Shown here in pieces: positions 1 to 7,293 of a DNA stretch of 64,000 bases (its first letter is position 1; each line of letters starts with the position of its first letter). Both the position numbers and the translations under genes were made by a program. Location of the stretch: the NCBI RefSeq assembly GCF_002844375.1, contig NZ_CP024199.1:3078001-3142000 (forward strand), in the 5' to 3' direction. This stretch comes from Thalassospira marina (GTDB taxonomy: Bacteria > Pseudomonadota > Alphaproteobacteria > Rhodospirillales > Thalassospiraceae). The notes beneath the pieces were generated by a model that saw only the letters and a list, made by a program, of their open reading frames with translations, ran no database searches and had not been told where the DNA came from.

Positions 1-994
1 GCAAATGCCGGATGATTTCGGCCATGCGTTCTGTCTGCCCGCTGATCAGTTCCAGTTTTTCGCGCTGAAAGGCCGGCGAAACCATATCCATTTCATATTG
101 CAGCGCGCAGGTATCTGCCGCCATGCGAATAACATTTAACGGCTGGTTCATTTCATGGGCCACCGATGCCGCCATTTCACCCAGGGTCGCCAGCTTGGAT
201 GTTTGCACAAGCTGACGTTCGATTTTGCGCTTTTCGGTAACGTCCTCCGCCACAATCAGCATGGCCGGTGCGCCTTCATGGGTAAAGGCCATGGCGGAAA
301 CTTCCAGTTCCACCGAAACACCATCGGTACGGCGGCACAAAACCACAAAATCCGCCCGCCCGTTATAGCCCCTTGCATAACGGTCAATATGCTCTTCGGC
401 AATTTCGCGGCTGTCGGGCAATAACAGGTCAAAAATGCTCATACCCGTGACGGTATCGGCATCATCAAAACCCAAAATGCTCAACCCCTGCCGGTTGACA
501 TAGGAAATCGTCTCGCCGCTTAAAACGGCAATCAGTTCGGGGGCAAGCTCAACCAGCTTGCGATAGCGTTCCTCGCTTTCCTTCAATGCCTGTTCGGACC
601 GTGACCGTTCAATGGCATAGCGGATCGAGCGGCGGATCATGCGCCCGTCGGGAAATTCCTTGGTCAGGTAATCTTCTGCACCATGTTGAAGGGCATCAAA
701 GGCCAGTTCTTCGTCCTTATGCCCGGTCAGCACCACAATGGGCACCCTGCCATCGGCATCGCGGATGCGGCTGATGGTCTGCACACCGGATGAATCCGGC
801 AATGTCAGGTCCAGCAGCACCACATCAAACCGCTTTTCCGGTGTGGGTGCCGATAACAGCTCCAGCGCACCGGCAAGATTGATGCGGTGTTCGATATCAA
901 AGGTCTCGCCGGCTTCTTCCAGCAAGGTCTGCACCAGAAAGGCATCACCCGGGTTATCTTCGACCAGCAAAATGCGAAAACGGTTTTCGTTCAT
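1..994 (-). CDS. REC-PAS-histidine kinase, 3' end cut by window edge
   Basis: Two-component signalling protein reading leftward off the window; 331 residues are visible from the ATG at 994. Residues 1-125 are a response-regulator receiver (acidic patch in LLVEDN, phospho-acceptor Asp62 in LLDLTLPD, Lys in the LTKEF position). Residues 140-255 are a PAS domain followed by the usual DVTEKRKIE linker. Residues 265 onward begin a HisKA dimerisation domain with phospho-acceptor His280 in the H-box AHEMNQPLN. The ATPase domain should lie outside the window. The order receiver first, then kinase is typical of cytoplasmic hybrid kinases that take phosphate from another kinase. There is no membrane segment in the visible part. 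Family assignment is secure; the input signal is unknown. Confidence 0.88.
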   Translation of the reverse strand, partial: MNENRFRILLVEDNPGDAFLVQTLLEEAGETFDIEHRINLAGALELLSAPTPEKRFDVVLLDLTLPDSSGVQTISRIRDADGRVPIVVLTGHKDEELAFDALQHGAEDYLTKEFPDGRMIRRSIRYAIERSRSEQALKESEERYRKLVELAPELIAVLSGETISYVNRQGLSILGFDDADTVTGMSIFDLLLPDSREIAEEHIDRYARGYNGRADFVVLCRRTDGVSVELEVSAMAFTHEGAPAMLIVAEDVTEKRKIERQLVQTSKLATLGEMAASVAHEMNQPLNVIRMAADTCALQYEMDMVSPAFQREKLELISGQTERMAEIIRHL

Positions 995-1300
995 CTGTCC
1001 GACATCCCAAAGCAGCTATGCCATACCGGTAAATCTGCCGGTCAGCCCGTTTTATAAATCTGGCCCAAACCCGAAGGCAGGTCGCCCTATATTGCGAATT
1101 TACGAAGCCATCAGCAACCCATACAGGTGGCGAGGTGCCATGAACAACCTGCCATCGCACGGCAAATTGTATCACGGCACATCATTACCTGCGGCAATAT
1201 TATCGACCCAAGTCATTGAAACCAGACTTTAAATGGGAACGCAATCTTATCCGTCCGACGCGGGTTAAGCCTTATATGCGCCCAAATTCCCGTTTGGTGA
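995..1300. other. Intergenic region with no recognised gene
   Basis: About 300 bases between the start of the hybrid kinase gene and the stop of acuI. Short open frames here have no recognisable protein features and no good ribosome-binding site. It should carry the promoter of the kinase gene. A weak hairpin (CCAAA...TTTGG, 1282-1297) lies just after acuI but lacks a strong stem, so I do not call it a terminator. Confidence 0.5.
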
Positions 1301-2308
1301 TTATCCGGCGGCTACATCAATCACCAAGCGGCCACGCACCCCGCCTTTGAGGATTTTTTCGCCATAAGGCAAAACAGCCGATAATGGCACTGTTTCAGTT
1401 GCCTCACCCAGACGCTTGGCCGGTAAATCGGTTACCAAACGCTGCCAGGCGCGAACCCGCCTTTCATAGGGGCACAGGACTGAATCTATGCCAATCAACC
1501 TTACACCGCGCAGCAGGAACGGAATAACCGTTGCTGGCAAATCTGGCCCGCCAGCAAGGCCACATGCCGCAACCACGCCATGATATTTCATTTCTGCAAG
1601 CATATGGGCCAACGTTGTGCTGCCAACACTGTCAATTGCGCCTAACCAGCGTTCACTTAACAACGGGCGATTGGGAGCCTCGGCAAGGGCTGCGCGATCA
1701 ACAATATCACTGGCCCCCAGATGCTTGAGGTAATCGGCATTTTCGGGCCGCCCGGTCGAGGCGACAACCCGATAACCCAGATGCGACAAAATGGAAATTG
1801 CCACCGACCCCACACCACCTGCGGCACCGGTTACCAGTATTTCACCATCTTGATCGGGTGAAACACCCTGTTCTTCCAGCGCCATAACGGCCAGCATCGA
1901 TGTAAAACCGGCTGTGCCAATTGCCATTGCCTGTTCGGTGCTTAAACCGTCCGGCAGGGGTACCAGCCAATCGGCCTTGACGCGCGCCATTTGGGCATAT
2001 CCGCCCCAATGGCTTTCACCAACACGCCACCCGGTCAGGATCACCTTGTCCCCAGCCTTGTAGCGCGCATCTGATGAATCAACCACTTCACCGGCAAAAT
2101 CGACGCCGGGCACATGCGGATATTGCCGCACCAAACGCCCCAGCCCGTTCAGGATCATGCCGTCCTTGTAATTCAGCGTGCTATGGGCCACACGCACCAG
2201 CACATCGCCTTCCGGCAGGTCATTGATGGAAAGGTCTTTGAATTCCGGCAAAACTTCCTTGCCGTCTTCCGCCGTATTGAGAACCAGGGCTCGAAACTTC
2301 TCGCTCAT
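1301..2308 (-). CDS. acuI: Acrylyl-CoA reductase AcuI / YhdH-type MDR oxidoreductase
   Basis: 335-residue medium-chain dehydrogenase/reductase of the zinc-free quinone-oxidoreductase group, YhdH/AcuI branch. Family members reduce acryloyl-CoA to propionyl-CoA with NADPH in the cytoplasm, in 3-hydroxypropionate and DMSP metabolism. The N-terminal GroES-like domain carries the characteristic LNYKDG and VPGVDFAGEV motifs (about residues 46-75). The Rossmann nucleotide-binding motif VTGAAGGVGS lies near residues 159-168. Length matches the family. The ATG at 2308 is preceded by an excellent ribosome-binding site (GGGAGGTAAGG). The gene appears to be monocistronic. No DMSP lyase or CoA ligase lies nearby, so the physiological substrate is inferred from the family only. 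Confidence 0.85.
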   Translation of the reverse strand: MSEKFRALVLNTAEDGKEVLPEFKDLSINDLPEGDVLVRVAHSTLNYKDGMILNGLGRLVRQYPHVPGVDFAGEVVDSSDARYKAGDKVILTGWRVGESHWGGYAQMARVKADWLVPLPDGLSTEQAMAIGTAGFTSMLAVMALEEQGVSPDQDGEILVTGAAGGVGSVAISILSHLGYRVVASTGRPENADYLKHLGASDIVDRAALAEAPNRPLLSERWLGAIDSVGSTTLAHMLAEMKYHGVVAACGLAGGPDLPATVIPFLLRGVRLIGIDSVLCPYERRVRAWQRLVTDLPAKRLGEATETVPLSAVLPYGEKILKGGVRGRLVIDVAAG

Positions 2309-2513
2309 CCTTACCTCCCGGAAAAACTGTTATCGGCAAAAGGTAGGAAGCAGGGGCGAAGTTTGTCAAATGCCAAGGCCGTCAATTCGACTTCTTGCCT
2401 AGGCAGACAGGTCGATAACCTCCGGGTGCGAAATCGGTTCGCTTATATGAACGGGAAGGAAAGATAAAACAGGACGCGAACATGACACTGTGTGCCTGTT
2501 TAAAATTGGCACC

Positions 2514-2765
2514 TCAGTCTTTTTTCATGTCGTCCTGCACGGCTGGCGGCAAGACCCGCCAGGAAAACCAGCCTAATAGGGGCACAATCACCAGATCATC
2601 GATCCAGCCCGCGCCAAGCATGAAATCGGGTATCAAATCCACCGGGCTTACCAGATAAACCAGCCCGGCCAGCAACAGGGCTTTGCTTTTTATCGGCACG
2701 TCGCGCCGAACAAGCCCCTTGATCAGATTGGGAATAATCGCAAGTCCACGTCGCGCCACGTTCAA
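2514..2765 (-). CDS. DUF1232 (YkvA-like) small membrane protein
   Basis: 83-residue protein with the DUF1232 core: a hydrophobic segment LLLAGLVYLVSPVDLIPD (about residues 29-46) followed by a second segment around WIDDLVIVPLLGWFSW. The PxDLIPD motif is the hallmark of this family of small integral membrane proteins of unknown function. The start is uncertain: the frame opens with TTG at 2765, while a GTG at 2759 has GGGG at a better distance. It lies 28 bp after the next small membrane-protein gene on the same strand and is probably cotranscribed with it. Confidence 0.75.
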   Translation of the reverse strand: MNVARRGLAIIPNLIKGLVRRDVPIKSKALLLAGLVYLVSPVDLIPDFMLGAGWIDDLVIVPLLGWFSWRVLPPAVQDDMKKD

Positions 2766-2793
2766 CCCCGGTTGGTGATGGATCGGTTACCCA

Positions 2794-3069
2794 TCATTTA
2801 ACCTGAAAATCGGCGGCCACCAGATCTGCCGATGCATTATGCCCGATCGGTGCCTGCGCACGACGCACCACCATCATCTCGCAACCCGAAAGGCAGGCCT
2901 GCGTTGAGGTCCGGTGCAGCTTGTCAAAATTATACATCGGCGTCCCGCTGGAATGGGCCATTACCGGGCTGTTCTGCGGATCATGCAAAATGTTGCTTGC
3001 GGCAAGCAGTGACAGGGTCGCTGCAAAAACCAAAATGCCGCCCAAGGCGAAATGCTCTACCCACGACAT
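2794..3069 (-). CDS. Small membrane-anchored protein of unknown function
   Basis: 91 residues. One N-terminal membrane segment (about residues 9-25, GGILVFAATLSLLAA) is followed by a polar tail with two cysteines (ACLSGC near residues 58-63). I do not recognise a family. The gene is credible because the ATG at 3069 has a textbook ribosome-binding site (CGGAGGATACAAC) and a DUF1232 gene follows on the same strand. The predicted topology is a short cytoplasmic N-terminus with the tail in the periplasm, where the CxxxC pair could form a disulfide or bind a ligand; this is inference. Confidence 0.6.
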   Translation of the reverse strand: MSWVEHFALGGILVFAATLSLLAASNILHDPQNSPVMAHSSGTPMYNFDKLHRTSTQACLSGCEMMVVRRAQAPIGHNASADLVAADFQVK

Positions 3070-3301
3070 TGTTGTATCCTCCGGACACGTTCTTTAACAA
3101 AACATTACCAACTGAACATTTGGGATCGCAAAAGGTTCCCAAACAGATGCGACATATGTTTTATTTTAAAAACAACATGTTGGATCACGATACCGACGCC
3201 TAGGGAATCACCCCTTTTTGGATAATTCCAAACTGGAAAACACGAAATACTATACCTGCACCGGCGTTTTTCACGGGATGCGGTCTACAAACACCCCAGT
3301 C

Positions 3302-4063
3302 TCAAATATCGTCGTATTTCGCCTTGATATAGGAGATCAGCGGAAACAGACCTGCAAAGATCGCAATGAGAAGCCCCAACGCTCCCTCCCGATAACCTTT
3401 GCGACCGATAAAACACTTAATAAACCGCGAAAAGAACCTGCGAATGTTATTGGCCAGTGTGCCAATATTACCGCTGGCTTTCAGGTCTTTGGCGCGCGCT
3501 GTGCTGTAGCTGTCCAGTCGCCGCACCATATCGGAAATATTCCGATCGAGATAATGTGCAACACTGCCTTTCAAAACAGGTCCTTCACGGCCGGACCACG
3601 TAATCGAGGGGTGCACACGTTGCATGCCCCACTGTTTTGTCCCCGGTTTCAACAACCTGCAAACAATCGAGGTTCCAAACGAAGCCCCCCAACCATATTT
3701 CACCAGCCGCTTACCAATGTAATTATCAATGTAAACTGGGTAACGGTCAAATTCCGGATTGGCAATTATAGCACGAATGGAATGCGCCAGTTCTGCACTC
3801 ACATGCTCATCGGCATCAATCTCCAAAAGCCAGTCTCCAGATGCTTCCCGTTGTGCCTGATTTCGACGTTCACCTTCAATATCCCAGCGCCCAACAACAA
3901 CCTTGGCCCCAAAATCACGGGCAATCTGCTCGCTGCTATCGGTACATTTATCACAAAGAATGACAAGCTCGTCAGCAAAACGCAGATGTTCAAGACAAGC
4001 AGCAAGCCGTTCTTCTTCGTTATGAACGCACATCACCACTGAAAGTTTTGGTGTCTTGGTCAC
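3302..4063 (-). CDS. Family 2 glycosyltransferase, WaaE/KdtX-like
   Basis: 253-residue GT-A fold glycosyltransferase. It starts with the GT2 signature LSVVMCVHNEEERL (residues 7-20). The nucleotide-sugar-binding and DxD region appears as LEIDADEHVSAEL near residues 96-108. The short C-terminus ends in a hydrophobic stretch (about residues 225-245, LGLLIAIFAGLFPLISY) that may anchor it to the inner membrane. This resembles the WaaE/KdtX group, which glycosylates LPS core. GTG start at 4063, with GGGGTAAG upstream inside the end of the preceding gene. It is the last gene of a three-glycosyltransferase operon (7 bp after the GT9 gene). Its base composition looks more AT-rich than its neighbours, suggesting different ancestry. 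Confidence 0.82.
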   Translation of the reverse strand: MTKTPKLSVVMCVHNEEERLAACLEHLRFADELVILCDKCTDSSEQIARDFGAKVVVGRWDIEGERRNQAQREASGDWLLEIDADEHVSAELAHSIRAIIANPEFDRYPVYIDNYIGKRLVKYGWGASFGTSIVCRLLKPGTKQWGMQRVHPSITWSGREGPVLKGSVAHYLDRNISDMVRRLDSYSTARAKDLKASGNIGTLANNIRRFFSRFIKCFIGRKGYREGALGLLIAIFAGLFPLISYIKAKYDDI

Positions 4064-4069
4064 GTTGTC

Positions 4070-5023
4070 TTACCCCGTAATCTTCTGCATATGCTGCCCA
4101 ATGGCCGCTTCAACTTTGCCGACCGACAAACTTGTCATCAAAGTTTTACCGTCAAAGCGGTCTTCACGCGCGTCAATAATCTGACGATAACTCAAATCGG
4201 TTCTGACAGGACATCCCAATGGCCCATATGGACCATAATTTTCTTCTTTGGATGGCCCAAAAAGCCCGACAGTAGGCACACCGGCAGCAGCCGCCATATG
4301 CATCAGCCCTGAATCATTACCAACATACAAATCAACATGTTTCAGGCACGCAGCAACCGTTAGCAAATGCTCATCGCCAAAAATAGCAGACCGTCTATTC
4401 TCAGAAACACGATCGATCACTGGACGGGAAAGATCGTATTCATCTGGCGCGCCCAAAAATAGCACATGCGCACCTTCAAAAGCCCCACCAGCGCAAGTCA
4501 AATGGTCAACAAGCTCGGCAAATCGCTCAGCGGGCCATATCTTTCCAAACCAGTTTGCACCTGCACCAATACCCAATATCTTTTTCTCACCAATTGGCAA
4601 AATCTCTCTGGCGCGGGCATCGTCCTGTGGTCGCGTCCACAAAATGGGACGCGGCGGCGGGTTTACGCCAATCAACCGGCCAAGCTGTTCAACGCGGTGC
4701 ATGCTGTCATCATTACCCGAAAGCACAATGCGTTTGCGACCGGGCAGGACATAGGCCGTGGCGCTGCCGCGCAGATCAATAATCACGTCCCACCAGTGCG
4801 TTACCACCGATTTCCACAAATTCCACCAATGCCCGCCGCGTTTTTGTTTGGGCATGCGAATGATGCGTTCAAGGTTGGGAACGGCTTCAAAAATTGGCGC
4901 GGCAACCGGGCCGCAGGCCACCGTAATGCGCAATTCGGGGCGGGTTTCAACAAAATGGCGCAAAACCGATGTCGATAAAACCGCATCCCCCAGCCGGTTA
5001 GACGTAATAAAAAGCAGGCGCAC
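4070..5023 (-). CDS. Family 9 glycosyltransferase (heptosyltransferase-like)
   Basis: 317-residue GT9 (ADP-heptose:LPS heptosyltransferase superfamily) protein, GT-B fold. It begins LFITSNRLGDAVLST, the classic GT9 N-terminus (usually IxxxRLGDxxLt). The nucleotide-sugar site appears as VDLYVGNDSGLMHMAAAAG (about residues 230-248), with the family's GxDSGxxHlA pattern and the downstream VGLFGPS. GTG start 2 bp after the stop of the preceding glycosyltransferase gene, so translation is probably coupled. It most likely transfers a heptose or hexose to an LPS-core-type acceptor on the cytoplasmic face of the inner membrane. The exact sugar cannot be told from sequence. Confidence 0.83.
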   Translation of the reverse strand: MRLLFITSNRLGDAVLSTSVLRHFVETRPELRITVACGPVAAPIFEAVPNLERIIRMPKQKRGGHWWNLWKSVVTHWWDVIIDLRGSATAYVLPGRKRIVLSGNDDSMHRVEQLGRLIGVNPPPRPILWTRPQDDARAREILPIGEKKILGIGAGANWFGKIWPAERFAELVDHLTCAGGAFEGAHVLFLGAPDEYDLSRPVIDRVSENRRSAIFGDEHLLTVAACLKHVDLYVGNDSGLMHMAAAAGVPTVGLFGPSKEENYGPYGPLGCPVRTDLSYRQIIDAREDRFDGKTLMTSLSVGKVEAAIGQHMQKITG

Positions 5024-5025
5024 GC

Positions 5026-6072
5026 TTAAAGTTTCTCCAGATCGGCGGCAACATTAAGCCATTCGCGCCGCCCGTTGCGGGCCGCTTCGGACTGGCCTGC
5101 AAAAAAGGCATCATCACCCAGCATTTGCGCCACCAGATTACCATATGCCGCATCATCGGGCACGATATAGCCATTCCGCCCGTTTTCAATGCGGGCTTCG
5201 GCAATACCACCAAACGATACCACCGGCGTTCCTGCCGCCAGCGCATCACACAGCCAGGTCCCGGCGTGGTCACCGTTAAAACGGTTGCCGCCATGATGTA
5301 AAAACACCCTTGCCTTAGCCATGCGCGCAGCCATGTCCTGCTCGCTTAACGGCATGCAAACGCGCACACCATCTCCTAACGCATCGCGTACCAGGTTAAC
5401 CAGCACATCGGGCACATTGCTTTCCTGCCCGGCCAGCGCATTGGCAAGGGCAGCCGAATAAATTTCCAAACGGGCATGCGCCGGTTTAACGGCAATTTCC
5501 TCGCACCAGATGCGCACAATGTCGGCCAGACCATCATTCCAGCCTGCAACCGTTATTGCCACCGGTTCGCGGTCCGCGACTGCAATATGGTCATTCCCCG
5601 CCGCAACAAAGGCCGGGCTGGCCCCCGGTGCGATCAGACGCGGTATAAAACCAAGATCATTATGATACCCGTCACGCTGGCGCGGATCGGTAAAAATGAT
5701 GCGGGCAAGGCTGGTTAACAGGGCCATGCGGCATTCGTTTTCATCCAGCCGGGCAAGACCGCCATCATACCAAAGCCAGCGTTGCCCATCCTCGGCAACT
5801 GGGCGGGCATCAAGCAAAAGCGGATCACGCCATGCCAGAATGCGATCCGGCAACGCATCACCAAAGGCAGGTGCCTCGTCGGCAAGCTGGCCCCAGCGCA
5901 CGCCATTTCGCGTGATATAGGCGCCATCAAGGCGGCGTGCCAATACCTCGTGCCCGCGCGCGGCAAAGGCTTCGGCCAGCGCGATAAAACCCCGCTGGCG
6001 CGCACCAAGCGGCCGGGTGACGATATCTTCAGGTTCAAACCGGATCGAACGGTCTAGCATCAATATTTTCAT
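5026..6072 (-). CDS. GT-B glycosyltransferase (family 1/4-like)
   Basis: 348-residue protein with a GT-B architecture. The C-terminal donor-binding region near residues 255-310 (VFLHHGGNRFNGDHAGTW, then CDALAAGTPVVSFGG) resembles the ExA.a.G.PVv motif of GT4 enzymes. The N-terminus (MKILMLDRSIRF) is a Rossmann-like beta strand, followed by MARDGHEV-type residues (AFAARGHEV). First gene of the three-glycosyltransferase operon; ATG at 6072. The neighbours suggest a role in LPS core or another surface oligosaccharide. Donor and acceptor are unknown. It is more divergent from well-known families than the other two. Confidence 0.72.
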   Translation of the reverse strand: MKILMLDRSIRFEPEDIVTRPLGARQRGFIALAEAFAARGHEVLARRLDGAYITRNGVRWGQLADEAPAFGDALPDRILAWRDPLLLDARPVAEDGQRWLWYDGGLARLDENECRMALLTSLARIIFTDPRQRDGYHNDLGFIPRLIAPGASPAFVAAGNDHIAVADREPVAITVAGWNDGLADIVRIWCEEIAVKPAHARLEIYSAALANALAGQESNVPDVLVNLVRDALGDGVRVCMPLSEQDMAARMAKARVFLHHGGNRFNGDHAGTWLCDALAAGTPVVSFGGIAEARIENGRNGYIVPDDAAYGNLVAQMLGDDAFFAGQSEAARNGRREWLNVAADLEKL

Positions 6073-6320
6073 AGCTGGGTTTTATCGCGTTGTTGGGGGT
6101 TAATGAAGGTTTTTCTATCTGCCATAATCATGCCTTGGCATCCCCGGCGCGCCGTACCCGCATCCAGCTTGGAAACACCGTTGCAACCCGCTGCCATGCA
6201 ATTATCAAAACGCAGTTGCAGATAATGACCATGGCAATCATGGCCTTCGGACCTTGCCAAACCGGGCCGTTTGCCCCACATTTCGCCAACGAATTCCGAC
6301 ATTACGGAGCCACCCTGGAA

Positions 6321-7223
6321 ATGAGCGAAACTTTGTACACCCCCCTGCCCGACCGCGCTGTCATCCGCGTCAGTGGCCCTGATCGCGTCGATTTTCTGCA
6401 AGGGCTTGTGTCGAACAATGTCGAAAAAATCAGCCCGGAGCAATCGGGTTATGGTGCCCTGTTAACCCCGCAGGGCAAATTTCTGTATGATTTTTTCATG
6501 TATTATCAGGATGAAGACAGCCTGCTGATCGAATGTGAAGGTGGTGATCGGGCCGAAAGCCTGTTTAAAAAGCTGCGCATGTATAAATTGCGCGCCAAGG
6601 TCGAGCTGGCAGATGTCAGCAATGACTATGATGTCATTGCTGTTTTTGGTGATCATGCCACATCGGCCCTGTCCCTGCCCGATCAGGCTGGCAGCACGGC
6701 CCGCCTTGCAGATGGCATCAAGGCCGTGGACCCGCGCCTGGCAGCCATGGGTTGCCGTGTTTTATTGCCCAAGGGTGAAGAAAGCGCCCTTGCTGGCACA
6801 GGTGCCAGCAAAAGTACGATTGACGCCTATCATACCCGGCGTGTGCGCCTTGGCCTGCCCAATGGCAGCGAGGAACTGGAAGTCGACAAAGCTATCCTGC
6901 TTGAAAACGGCTTCGAAGAACTGGGCGGCGTTGACTTCAAAAAGGGCTGCTATATGGGCCAGGAACTGACCGCGCGAACCAAATATCGCGGCCTTGTGCG
7001 CAAACGCCTGCTGCCCATCGAAATTGATGGACCAGCACCGGAAATCGGCAGCTTCATCATGAATGAAGACCAGGAAGCAGGCACCATCAAAAGCATCCAC
7101 GGCACAGCCGGTCTTGCCATGATCCGGCTGGAACGGATTGGTGAGGATGCCAAATTACAGGCCGGCGATGCCAGCATCACCGTCCATATCCCGGAATGGG
7201 TGCAACTGCCTGCCCGCGATTAA
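6321..7223 (+). CDS. ygfZ: Folate-binding protein YgfZ (iron-sulfur cluster repair)
   Basis: 300-residue member of the YgfZ/GcvT-like family, which uses tetrahydrofolate to help assemble or repair Fe-S clusters in enzymes such as MiaB. The diagnostic motif KGCYMGQELTAR, containing the functional Cys, lies near residues 210-221. The N-terminus shows the GcvT-like IRVSGPDRVDFLQGLVSN. The frame opens further upstream at 6090, but the extra 77 residues look like non-coding DNA. I chose ATG 6321 because it begins at the conserved domain and has GGAG 11 bp before it. Divergent from the glycosyltransferase operon and convergent with ppdK across a strong terminator. Confidence 0.9.
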   Translation: MSETLYTPLPDRAVIRVSGPDRVDFLQGLVSNNVEKISPEQSGYGALLTPQGKFLYDFFMYYQDEDSLLIECEGGDRAESLFKKLRMYKLRAKVELADVSNDYDVIAVFGDHATSALSLPDQAGSTARLADGIKAVDPRLAAMGCRVLLPKGEESALAGTGASKSTIDAYHTRRVRLGLPNGSEELEVDKAILLENGFEELGGVDFKKGCYMGQELTARTKYRGLVRKRLLPIEIDGPAPEIGSFIMNEDQEAGTIKSIHGTAGLAMIRLERIGEDAKLQAGDASITVHIPEWVQLPARD

Positions 7224-7251
7224 GCCCGGATCATAAACTGGTACTCAAACA

Positions 7252-7283
7252 AAGAACGGCGGCCATTTCCGGCCGCCGTTCTT
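7252..7283. terminator. Bidirectional intrinsic terminator between ygfZ and ppdK
   Basis: A perfect 13-bp stem (AAGAACGGCGGCC) with a 6-base loop sits between two convergent genes. T-rich tails flank it on both strands, so it probably stops transcription from both sides. Confidence 0.85.
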
Positions 7284-7293
7284 ATTATATCGG

